A DNA stretch of 64,000 bases from CAYWNA01 sp964459305 (GTDB taxonomy: Bacteria; Planctomycetota; Planctomycetia; Pirellulales; Pirellulaceae), in the NCBI GenBank assembly GCA_964459305.1, contig CAYWNA010000032.1, positions 1-64,000 of the forward strand, read 5' to 3'. Within the stretch, counting starts at the first letter, position 1. Every line of letters starts with the position of its first letter. A program made the translations under genes and the position numbers. The notes under the pieces are model-generated. The model was not told the origin of the DNA, searched no databases, and saw nothing but the letters and a program-made list of their open reading frames with translations. Below, piece by piece: positions 44,685-52,675 of the stretch.

Positions 44685-44720
44685 GACCGGGTCCCTTTCT
44701 CTTTTTGTGGCCGGACAGGC

Positions 44721-45128
44721 TCACTCGGCGGCCGACTGTTCGTACCCGACTAACATCGGCTCCGCTGCCTTATCGATTGCCTCTCGCCACTGCTTTTCCA
44801 AGCTCTGCGTCCACTGGTCGCCATGAAACTTCGCCATGGTTTCCATCATCGCCTCAATCCACTTTGGATATTCTTCCTTCGAAATGCCCATCTCGTTGTG
44901 CTTGGCGCCTAGATACTGCAAGTACTGCTCGACGGCCGGTGCGGGACTGGCGTGATACCGTTCGATGACCATCAGCGATGTGACGAGGGACACACGCTGG
45001 CGGTTGAAATCCACTTTGTCGAAGTGATGCCGCACTTCCGGATAGGCACTCAAGAAATGCTCGTAGAACAATTCTCCCAACGCATCTCTTGCGTGGAGTA
45101 TCCGGTCGAGGCTCTCGCTGATGTCCAT
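44721..45128 (-). CDS. Single-domain globin
   Basis: 135 residues. The globin fold features are visible: CD1-type Phe36 (HHFDKVDF), Gln44 as candidate distal residue (FNRQRVSLVTSL), and proximal His77 (YLGAKHNEMGISKEEYPKW), the pattern of flavohemoglobin-type globin domains. It has no reductase domain, so it belongs with single-domain globins that bind O2 or detoxify NO. GGAG precedes the ATG by 4 nt. Located between universal stress protein and CBS genes. Confidence 0.82.
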   Translation of the reverse strand: MDISESLDRILHARDALGELFYEHFLSAYPEVRHHFDKVDFNRQRVSLVTSLMVIERYHASPAPAVEQYLQYLGAKHNEMGISKEEYPKWIEAMMETMAKFHGDQWTQSLEKQWREAIDKAAEPMLVGYEQSAAE

Positions 45129-45278
45129 GAGACTCCAAAACCAAGATTGTACATGTGATTCGAATTGCGACTGCTTGTATAGGTTCAGCCACGTGTCGAT
45201 GAAAGGCCAACAAGTAGTGGATCCCTGAATTCCACCATCACAGTATCGTAAGCTTCCGAAGTCAGGGGTTCAAGCACT

Positions 45279-45734
45279 TCATTCGTTCGAAGGTCGATCG
45301 ACAGGCGGTTGGGACGGCTGCTTGTACGTCAAGACGGGGCACGATGCACGGCGCACGACGGCTTCGGCTACACTTCCCATTAGCAGCCTCATGAGCCCGG
45401 TACGCCCGTGGGTTCCCATCACGATCAGTTCGACGCCTTCCTCTTCCGCACATTGCAGAATGATCGAAGTCGGGTCGCCCACAAGCAGGCGATGTTCGCA
45501 TCGGACAAGTGGGTCGAAAGGTGCGACATCGCGCAGCATCAGGTTTAGATCCTCGGTGGCTGGTTCGGGCATGCCGTAGTACATCTCGCCACCGCCATAG
45601 GCTGCCGGGGGTTCCTCGACGTGCACGATCAGCAGCGTCGCGCCTCGCTCGCGAGCCAGCGATGTCGCCAGCTCCAATGCCGCGTCACCAGTGTGGGAGA
45701 AATCGGTTGGGAACAAAATCTTTCGCACGCTCAT
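45279..45734 (-). CDS. Universal stress protein (UspA family)
   Basis: 151 residues. ATG 45734 is chosen over an open extension to 45827, since GGAG lies 8 nt upstream and the protein then starts SVRKILFPTDFSHTGDAALE as usual. The ATP-binding signature GTHGRTG is at 107-113 with G120-S121 and CPVL (131-135) behind it, so this is likely an ATP-binding subtype. First gene of the series with the globin (150 bp) and CBS protein. Confidence 0.93.
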   Translation of the reverse strand: MSVRKILFPTDFSHTGDAALELATSLARERGATLLIVHVEEPPAAYGGGEMYYGMPEPATEDLNLMLRDVAPFDPLVRCEHRLLVGDPTSIILQCAEEEGVELIVMGTHGRTGLMRLLMGSVAEAVVRRASCPVLTYKQPSQPPVDRPSNE

Positions 45735-46023
45735 GGTCTGGTCTCCTAGCGTGGAGACGCGCAGCTCGCGTGTCACGACACCCACGAGTCGCCCGAGAGC
45801 CGCGGTCGCCAATAGAATCGGCCACACGATGCGCGCATGTTATAGCGGAACATCCCATGCGCCAAGATGTCAAAGCGGTGCTGCTCGGCGTGCAACTGTC
45901 GCGCCAATTACCGCAGCGTCATCCACTGCGCTCAGAAATGAACGAACTCGGCGGAATGGATAGAGCCAAGACCGGACGAGCGAGGCCAGGATGCTCCGGC
46001 GATCAGATCGGCATTGGGATCCA

Positions 46024-47295
46024 CTATCGATTCACAATGACGCCGAATGTCAGCCCCACCATGACGAGCTCTTCCGAGTTGAGGTTGATGTTGGTGCCCC
46101 GTCCGATTCCAGTGAAGAACCCCAGGAACTGCATGCCACCGGTCAGAGAGATGTCTCGAGTGACTTCGAAGGCAGCATCCGCCCGTATGTCCGTGCCGAG
46201 GACCGTCGAAGTGGCATGGAAATCCTGGGTTTCGCTCGACCGCACGACGCCGTCCACTTCAGCACCCTGTCCGCCGCCATCGTAGTAGGTCCGCTCGATG
46301 GTATTCGATCGCTGCAGTTGTTGAAAATTGTGAAATCCGAAGGCTCGCACCTCACTTGACAGGTTCCAGCGATTCAGCCGCTTCAACCAACGAAAGCCTA
46401 GCTGCCCGCCCACCATATGATTGGTGAATAAATACCTGTCACTGAGGAAATCCTCTGTCTCGGCAGAGTCGATGTCAAAGTTCACAGGATCGACCGCCGC
46501 GGGCGGGAACGGGAATGCGACTCCCGTGTCGTCGTATCGGATGACAGTCTGATCTTGATCGATGCTGACAAACTTGTTGTAGCGGAAGCCAAGGAAGGGT
46601 TCCAGCAGACCGCCGTGGTTCAACGGTTCCATCCGGAATATCTTGTTCAGCTCAATTCCCATCAAATCGCCCGCATTCCGACTATCGGAAATGAAGAAAG
46701 TCCGTTGCCGTTCCGGCGGTCCGACGTTGTTCCTGTCAATCGGCGGTTCGACGGAATCCTGTTGTTGTTGTTGCTGGCCCTGCTGGCCGGTTTGCGGATC
46801 ATCCCGCCCTTCGTCGTCTTCGTTCAGACGGTTGATGCGTTCCTGGGGGAGGGTGTGGAAGGCGTTGGGACCATCGACGTGCATGTAGGAGAATAGCCAG
46901 CCGTGGTCGTGGTCCACATCGTCGATCATGTAGCCCAAATCCCACCTATTGCCCCACGTTCGGTCCATTTGATCGAATGACTCTTCGCTATCGGGACGTG
47001 AAACGCGGATGTGCATGCGGGCATAGCTGCCAAACCAGCCGGTCCGCATGACCGGGCTGCCGTATGCGTCGATGTCATCGGCCGGCGCAAAGAACTGCAG
47101 ATCGTGATTGAAGTAGCCCGGCTCGATGAAAGGATGGACGTACGGTTCGTGCAGTATTTGGTCGACGTTCGAATGTTCGTACGCGCCGAAAGGCAAATTG
47201 TCGTAAAACTGACCGAACTGAGCGTTGGCGGGAGATATCAGCGCCAACATCGCAATCACTCCAACGAGTACGCATGCGTTTCTTCTGAGTGACAT
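46024..47295 (-). CDS. BBP7-like outer membrane beta-barrel protein
   Basis: 423 residues from ATG 47295, followed by a signal peptide (ACVLVGVIAMLALISPANAQ); the frame is open 80 codons upstream but non-secretory. AGGGTGG precedes the ATG. The body has alternating beta segments with aromatic residues (GWFGSYARMHIRVSRPD, DLGYMIDDVDHDHGWLFSYM, LEPFLGFRYNKFV) and ends in a typical last outer-membrane strand (ELVMVGLTFGVIVNR). A Gln-rich linker (TGQQGQQQQQQDS) lies near the middle. It resembles planctomycete BBP7-type porin-like proteins. A terminator-like hairpin lies about 240 bp upstream within the probable leader. Confidence 0.75.
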   Translation of the reverse strand: MSLRRNACVLVGVIAMLALISPANAQFGQFYDNLPFGAYEHSNVDQILHEPYVHPFIEPGYFNHDLQFFAPADDIDAYGSPVMRTGWFGSYARMHIRVSRPDSEESFDQMDRTWGNRWDLGYMIDDVDHDHGWLFSYMHVDGPNAFHTLPQERINRLNEDDEGRDDPQTGQQGQQQQQQDSVEPPIDRNNVGPPERQRTFFISDSRNAGDLMGIELNKIFRMEPLNHGGLLEPFLGFRYNKFVSIDQDQTVIRYDDTGVAFPFPPAAVDPVNFDIDSAETEDFLSDRYLFTNHMVGGQLGFRWLKRLNRWNLSSEVRAFGFHNFQQLQRSNTIERTYYDGGGQGAEVDGVVRSSETQDFHATSTVLGTDIRADAAFEVTRDISLTGGMQFLGFFTGIGRGTNINLNSEELVMVGLTFGVIVNR

Positions 47296-47533
47296 GATCG
47301 TTTCCACCCTTTGGGGTTGCAAAGCGTATGGTGAATCGGCGGCCCGCCTGAGACCAACCAAGGGTCCGCGATCACAAGCGCAGACGACCCACGCGCGATC
47401 GACCACGTGAGCGGGTTGGACCGATTCTTCCGTATGTAGCGGTAGTATCGGACCAGAGCGTCGTGAAAGTTGAGTAAGAAAGATAAGCCTTGCGGAAAAT
47501 CGCGGTTGTTCTGCATGCGGTCGAGGCGGGCGC

Positions 47534-47574
47534 AAAAAGATAGCCTCCTCAGGTGGGGCAGGGACCTGGGAGGC
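47534..47574 (-). terminator. Terminator-like hairpin in the leader of the BBP7-like gene
   Basis: On the minus strand a hairpin (47574-47543; GCCTCCCAGGT pairing with ACCTGAGGAGGC) is followed by TATCTTTTTG. No minus-strand gene lies immediately upstream, since the next gene upstream in this direction is the divergent TraB-like gene. It therefore terminates either a small RNA or transcripts entering the BBP7-like gene; attenuation is possible. Confidence 0.55.
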
Positions 47575-47831
47575 TTATGACAGATTGAGCAAGGCCCAAT
47601 CGTCAGGTTTCAGTATGCTTGAAGATCCTCAGGCCGCAAGGTTTCCCGGTCTTTTTATTTCCTCTTTCTTACCTAATTTCTGCAGTGATCTTTGGCACGA
47701 AGAATTGCCATGCTCCGACACATGGGCCTATACTTCTCCACAGTGGGCCGTTTGGCGCCCAGAAAAGAAGGATGTCGCGTCTCTTGTTGCAGTCCCAGAG
47801 ATACTGATAATCGCCCCGAGGGAACCGTGCC

Positions 47832-48728
47832 ATGAAATTCTATCTTCGCCCCTATCTGCTTGCTGCGCTGGTTGCCGCCGCCTTCGGTGGTTCTGCGTTT
47901 GCTGATAGCCCGACCGACGAATCGGATGAATTCGTTCGCATCCAGCGCAGCCAGACCGATCAGCCCGTGGCTTTGGAGACCGCCATCGCCAGATTCTCCG
48001 CCGAGGACGGCAAGATGCGCGGGGTTGTCGTGGATCTGGTTGGAGTGATCCACGTGGCAGACAAACAATACTACGACGAGCTGAACCGCCGACTCGCGTC
48101 GTATGACGCCGTGTTGTATGAGCTGGTGGCACGGGCAGACGCGAATGTTCCTCAGCCGGGACGCAGCCCCGGAAGCGCTGTCGGCGGCCTGCAGGTCGGG
48201 ATGAAGGCGATGCTGGAGTTAGAGTTCCAATTGGACTGCATCGACTACAAGCGCAAGAACATGGTTCATGCCGACATGAGCCCTGAAGAGTTCGCAGACA
48301 CGATGAAACGGCGCAACGAGAGCTTTCTGGGGACCTTCTTCCGCATCATGGGACGAGGCTTTGCAGAGCAGTCGAAGGACCCGTTTGGCTCCGGCGACTT
48401 GAAGATCCTGGCGGCTCTGTTTGCCGAAGACAGGCCCTACCGGATGAAGCTCGTGCTGGCCGAGCAGTTCGAGGATATGGAAGGTCAGATGGACCTTTTT
48501 GACGGCCCGGAAGGATCGACGATCGTCACGGAGCGTAACAAAAAGGTGTTCCAGGTGCTGGACCGCGAGGTGAAGAATGGTAAAAAGAAGATCGCCGTAT
48601 TCTATGGAGCCGGCCACTTGCCGGACATGCAGCGCCGCCTGACAAAGGACTTTGGCATGAAGCGTGTCCGAACGGAGTGGCTTTCGGCTTGGTCTTTGAC
48701 TCGCAAGGAATCTGATGACGACGAATGA
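47832..48728 (+). CDS. Secreted TraB/GumN (Tiki-like) family protein
   Basis: 298 residues with a signal peptide (YLLAALVAAAFGGSAFADS). The paired GxxH motifs of the TraB/Tiki metalloprotease-like superfamily are present: GVIH at 71-74 (DLVGVIHVADKQYYDELN) and a second YGAGH ending near His262 (KKIAVFYGAGHLPDMQRRL), with a conserved acidic segment (DAVLYELVA). Known relatives include TraB, PrgY, GumN and animal Tiki proteases. GAGGGAACC precedes the ATG. The stop codon overlaps the start of the GH88-like gene by 4 bp (ATGA). Confidence 0.8.
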   Translation: MKFYLRPYLLAALVAAAFGGSAFADSPTDESDEFVRIQRSQTDQPVALETAIARFSAEDGKMRGVVVDLVGVIHVADKQYYDELNRRLASYDAVLYELVARADANVPQPGRSPGSAVGGLQVGMKAMLELEFQLDCIDYKRKNMVHADMSPEEFADTMKRRNESFLGTFFRIMGRGFAEQSKDPFGSGDLKILAALFAEDRPYRMKLVLAEQFEDMEGQMDLFDGPEGSTIVTERNKKVFQVLDREVKNGKKKIAVFYGAGHLPDMQRRLTKDFGMKRVRTEWLSAWSLTRKESDDDE

Positions 48729-50104
48729 TTGACATCAAGCAAGATCTTCGCCCCGCGGATTTGGCCCCGGCCCTGGAGCGAATGTGGGGTATCTCGGCCG
48801 AAAAAATCCTGTCGATCCAGGGCACCTCGGACGAGCGGGCCGGCACGCCGGTGTTCACCATCGCTGGCAAGTATACGGCGCAAGGCTGGACGGAATGGAC
48901 ACAGGGATTCGAATTCGGCTCGTCCATCTTGCAGTTCGATGCCACGGGCGATGAACGTTTCCTTGAGATCGGTCGCGACAACACGATCGGGTGCATGGCG
49001 TCACATGTCACGCACATCGGCGTTCACGATCACGGGTTCAATAACGTCAGCACGTATGGAAACCTCCGCCGGCTCATACTCGAACGCCGTATCGCACACG
49101 ATCAGCGCGAAATCGAACTATACGAGCTAGCGTTGAAAGCCAGCGGGGCAGTGCAAGCAGCGCGGTGGAGCGACACGGTCGATGGACACGGCTATATCTA
49201 TTCGTTCAACGGTCCGCATTCATTGTTCTCCGATACGATCCGTTCGTGCCGGTCCCTGGCCATGGCGCATCGTTTAGGCCATACGCTGATGGCCGAAAAC
49301 GACGTCTCGACCTCGCTTCTGGATCGATTGATCCAGCATGTGCGTACCACGGCCAAGTACAATGTCTATTACGGCGAGGGGCGCGACGCCTACGATGTGC
49401 GCGGCAGAGTGGTCCACGAGAGCATCTTCAATCCCAACGACGGACGATATCGGTGCCCCAGCACTCAGCAGGGATTCAGCCCTTTTAGCACTTGGACACG
49501 GGGTCTGGCATGGATCGTGGCAGGCTACCCTGAACAATTGGAGTTTCTGCGGACCCTCGAAGACGGCGAACTGGAACCTCTCGGCGGTCGCCAGGAAATA
49601 GAACAGATGATGGCGAAAGCCGCTCGGGCGACTTCCGATTACTTCATCGAATCGACACCTACCGACGGAGTCCCCTATTGGGACACGGCCGCACCGGGAC
49701 TCGTCCAACTGGGCAATTACCAAGACCGCCCGGCCGATCCGTTCAATCAGTATGAGCCCGTAGACAGTTCCGCCGCAGCCATCGCAGCGCAAGGGCTGTT
49801 GCGGTTGGGGCGCTACCTCCAGGGCCACGGCGATGCCGACGCGGGCACCCGCTACTGGCAAGCCGGCCTAACTGTCTTGAAGACTCTCCTGGACGAACCG
49901 TACTTGAGCGTCGATGCGAACCATCAGGGTCTGTTACTGCATTCGGTCTACCATCGACCTCGCGGTTGGGACTACGTGCCGGATGGGTCGAACATCCCTT
50001 ACGGCGAATCATGCATGTGGGGGGACTATCACTTGCGGGAAGCCGCCCTTTACGCCGGGCGCATTATCCGTGACGCCCCCTACTACACGTTCTTTGCCCC
50101 GTAA
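48725..50104 (+). CDS. GH88-like unsaturated glucuronyl hydrolase
   Basis: 459 residues in an (alpha/alpha)6-barrel pattern. Asp102 lies in VTHIGVHDHGFNN, equivalent to the first catalytic Asp (HDLGF) of GH88 enzymes, and Asp170 in HSLFSDTIRSC fits the second. GVPYWDTAAPG and the C-terminal SCMWGDYHLREAALY also match the family. GH88 removes the 4,5-unsaturated uronate left by polysaccharide lyases. There is no signal peptide, so it is probably cytoplasmic or delivered otherwise, and it is translationally coupled to the TraB-like gene. It fits functionally with the heparinase II/III-like lyase 17 kb away. Confidence 0.8.
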   Translation: MIDIKQDLRPADLAPALERMWGISAEKILSIQGTSDERAGTPVFTIAGKYTAQGWTEWTQGFEFGSSILQFDATGDERFLEIGRDNTIGCMASHVTHIGVHDHGFNNVSTYGNLRRLILERRIAHDQREIELYELALKASGAVQAARWSDTVDGHGYIYSFNGPHSLFSDTIRSCRSLAMAHRLGHTLMAENDVSTSLLDRLIQHVRTTAKYNVYYGEGRDAYDVRGRVVHESIFNPNDGRYRCPSTQQGFSPFSTWTRGLAWIVAGYPEQLEFLRTLEDGELEPLGGRQEIEQMMAKAARATSDYFIESTPTDGVPYWDTAAPGLVQLGNYQDRPADPFNQYEPVDSSAAAIAAQGLLRLGRYLQGHGDADAGTRYWQAGLTVLKTLLDEPYLSVDANHQGLLLHSVYHRPRGWDYVPDGSNIPYGESCMWGDYHLREAALYAGRIIRDAPYYTFFAP

Positions 50105-50295
50105 ACACACCCACGCCAAGGACGACCCGAAACGTACAGATCTGCGTGTGGAAAGCGATTGTCTGAGTGTTCCTTACGCGGGCTCGTTCGATGCTGTTGA
50201 CCGTCAGCCGTTGCGCGACCCACGGAAACCATCGAGATTTCAATACTACACGATTCCAGAAGCCCAGACGGATATAGCATCACTTCAACCTCAAT

Positions 50296-52605
50296 ATGAG
50301 AACCACCGTCAACGAACGCATCGCCAGGTTCCTCATCGCTAGCCGTTGGCCGCTCCTGGTCGTCGGCGCCCTGCTTTGTGCGTCGTTCTTCGTGCCCGCT
50401 CGTTCTCTGGATTTCGATCGCTCGATCCAAAACATGTTTGCACCCGACGATCCGCTTTTGCCGCCGTATCATCGTCTGAAACGTACCTTTGGCGGCAACG
50501 AAATCGTGCTGGCCGTCTACACGGATCGTGATTTGATGAGCGAGGACGGTGAGGGGATTCGCCGACTGGCTGGAATTCGCGGGCAACTGAAAGATACGCC
50601 CGGTATTCGCGACGTTCTCAGCCTGACCGACTTGGAGTCGGCTTTGAGGATGGGCGCAGTCGTCAGCAAGATCCCGTTCCTCGGGAGCCTCTTGGGCCTG
50701 GACGATACGCCGCCAAAGGGAATTGTCGATCCCGACAGCCCAATGGCCAAACGGCTCCTGGAGTTGTTCGAAGGCTACACGCACGGAAAAGATGGCGACA
50801 CGGTTGCCGTGATTTGCATGCTTGAGCCGGAGGGACAAGCGGAAATCTCCCGCCGAGAGACCATTGACCAATTGCGCGACAAAATCGAAGGCATGGAGGG
50901 CGGCGAGATCACTGGCGAGCCGGTGATGGTGGTCGATGGGTTTCGGTACATCGAAGAGGATGCGGGCCGGCTTGGTTGGGCGTCGGTCCTGCTGCTTTCG
51001 CTGACGATTATCGTCTGTTTTCGCAGCCTGCGATGGGTGTTGATTGCCGTAGGCGTTGTGCAACTGGCCCTATTGTCAACGCGTGCGACTTTGGTTTGGT
51101 CTGGAGTGCAATTGAGTATGGTCAGCTCGATGCTGACAGCAGTGGTCACCGTGGTAGGCGTAGCGACCGTGGTGCATATCATTGTGCGGTTTCGTGAAGC
51201 TCGTTGCGAGGATCTGACGCCACGGGATTCATCGACTCGGACAGCGGCTCTTCTGGCGGTACCGGTTTTCTGGGCCTGTACCACGGATGCAGTCGGCTTT
51301 GCCTCGTTGCTGGTCGCCGGAGTCGGGCCCGTACAGGATTTCGGCCTGATGATGGCGTTGGGCTGCCTCATGGTGCTCCTGAGTGTGGCGTTGTTGGTGC
51401 CCGGCATGTCGCTCGCCGGGTGGCACCCTCCGGTGCGTCGAGGACCGCTGGGCGAGCGTTTTCTGAATCGGCAACTGAAGCACTGGCTCGGTTGGATCGA
51501 GCGGCGGCCGGCAACGGTCGGGGTATTGGCATTGGTATTCTTCGCTGGGACCGCCGCGGGGATTTGTCGTCTGGAGGTCGAAACCGATTTCACGAAGAAT
51601 TTTCGCGCCGGAAGCCCCGTGGTACGCGGGTACGAAACCGTGGAGACCAAACTGGGCGGAGCCGGAGTTTGGGACGTGATCGTTCCCGCCCCCAAAGATC
51701 TGTCGTGGGAGTACCTTGACCGGATCCGGCAACTAGAACAACGTCTTCAAAACGAGGTGACTGCGACTGACCCAAGTCGTGGCGGTCGACGGACTCTGAA
51801 GGTTCTGAGCCTGGCCGATATGGTCTGGGCAGGCGTTCCCAATCTCGATCGCCTGCCGGAGGTCAAGGCGCGCGATATGGTCGTGAGAACGACGGTCAAT
51901 GCAATCGACGCGAATCTGCCGTCGTTGGTGGCGGCCCTGCACGGCGAGGATCCAAATTCGCAGGGCGACTACTATTGTCGCATCATGCTGCGGGCCGCCG
52001 AGCGTCAACCGGCCGAGCAGAAACGCCTCATCATTCAGGAAGTCACCAGGATCGCTGGTGAGGACTTCGAAGATGCCGAGGTCACGGGCTTTTTCGTGCT
52101 CTTGACCAGTCTGATTGACAGCATCCTTCGCGACCAGTGGCGTGCCTTTGGGGTGGCGATGACGGGAATCGCCCTGACCATGTTGTTGGCGTTTCGCCGC
52201 CCCGTCTACTCCTTGGTCGCGTTGATCCCCAACGCTCTGCCGATCTTGACGGTGACTGGCCTAATGGGATGGATCGGCCTGCGGATCAACATGGGCGCCG
52301 CCATGATCGCCGCAGTGTCCGTGGGATTGTCAGTGGACAGTTCGATCCACTACATCAGCTTCTTCCTCCGAGCCCGCTCTGCAGGAAAGACGGTACACGA
52401 AGCGCTAAGCGAGGTCCAGCAGTCGGTGGGTCAAGCGATGGTCTTCTCAACACTCGCGCTGATCGTAGGATTCGCCGTCCTTTGCACCAGCGACTTCGTA
52501 CCGACCATCTACTTCGGTTCGCTGGTAAGTCTGTCCATGCTGGGAGGACTGCTCGGCAACCTAATCATCCTGCCTCTTCTGTTGCGACTGGTCACCAGAG
52601 ACTGA
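50296..52605 (+). CDS. RND/MMPL-family exporter
   Basis: 769 residues, about twelve membrane segments in two homologous halves. The N-terminal segment is WPLLVVGALLCASFFVPARS, a periplasmic domain follows (FDRSIQNMFAPDDPLLPPYH), then membrane blocks VLLLSLTIIVCFRSLRWVLI and LTAVVTVVGVATVVHIIVRF. The second half repeats this (VETDFTKNFRAGSPVVRGYE; MGAAMIAAVSVGLSVDSSIH). MMPL/HpnN-type proteins export lipids or hopanoid-like molecules using the proton gradient. No membrane-fusion partner gene is adjacent. It is convergent with the AsmA-like gene, which also points to envelope-lipid functions. Confidence 0.87.
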   Translation: MRTTVNERIARFLIASRWPLLVVGALLCASFFVPARSLDFDRSIQNMFAPDDPLLPPYHRLKRTFGGNEIVLAVYTDRDLMSEDGEGIRRLAGIRGQLKDTPGIRDVLSLTDLESALRMGAVVSKIPFLGSLLGLDDTPPKGIVDPDSPMAKRLLELFEGYTHGKDGDTVAVICMLEPEGQAEISRRETIDQLRDKIEGMEGGEITGEPVMVVDGFRYIEEDAGRLGWASVLLLSLTIIVCFRSLRWVLIAVGVVQLALLSTRATLVWSGVQLSMVSSMLTAVVTVVGVATVVHIIVRFREARCEDLTPRDSSTRTAALLAVPVFWACTTDAVGFASLLVAGVGPVQDFGLMMALGCLMVLLSVALLVPGMSLAGWHPPVRRGPLGERFLNRQLKHWLGWIERRPATVGVLALVFFAGTAAGICRLEVETDFTKNFRAGSPVVRGYETVETKLGGAGVWDVIVPAPKDLSWEYLDRIRQLEQRLQNEVTATDPSRGGRRTLKVLSLADMVWAGVPNLDRLPEVKARDMVVRTTVNAIDANLPSLVAALHGEDPNSQGDYYCRIMLRAAERQPAEQKRLIIQEVTRIAGEDFEDAEVTGFFVLLTSLIDSILRDQWRAFGVAMTGIALTMLLAFRRPVYSLVALIPNALPILTVTGLMGWIGLRINMGAAMIAAVSVGLSVDSSIHYISFFLRARSAGKTVHEALSEVQQSVGQAMVFSTLALIVGFAVLCTSDFVPTIYFGSLVSLSMLGGLLGNLIILPLLLRLVTRD

Positions 52606-52675
52606 GCCGGATTATTCGTTCCGCACGCTGCCAGCCTGCAACACAGGATCATCTTCGTTGCGCTTGTGACCCGCG

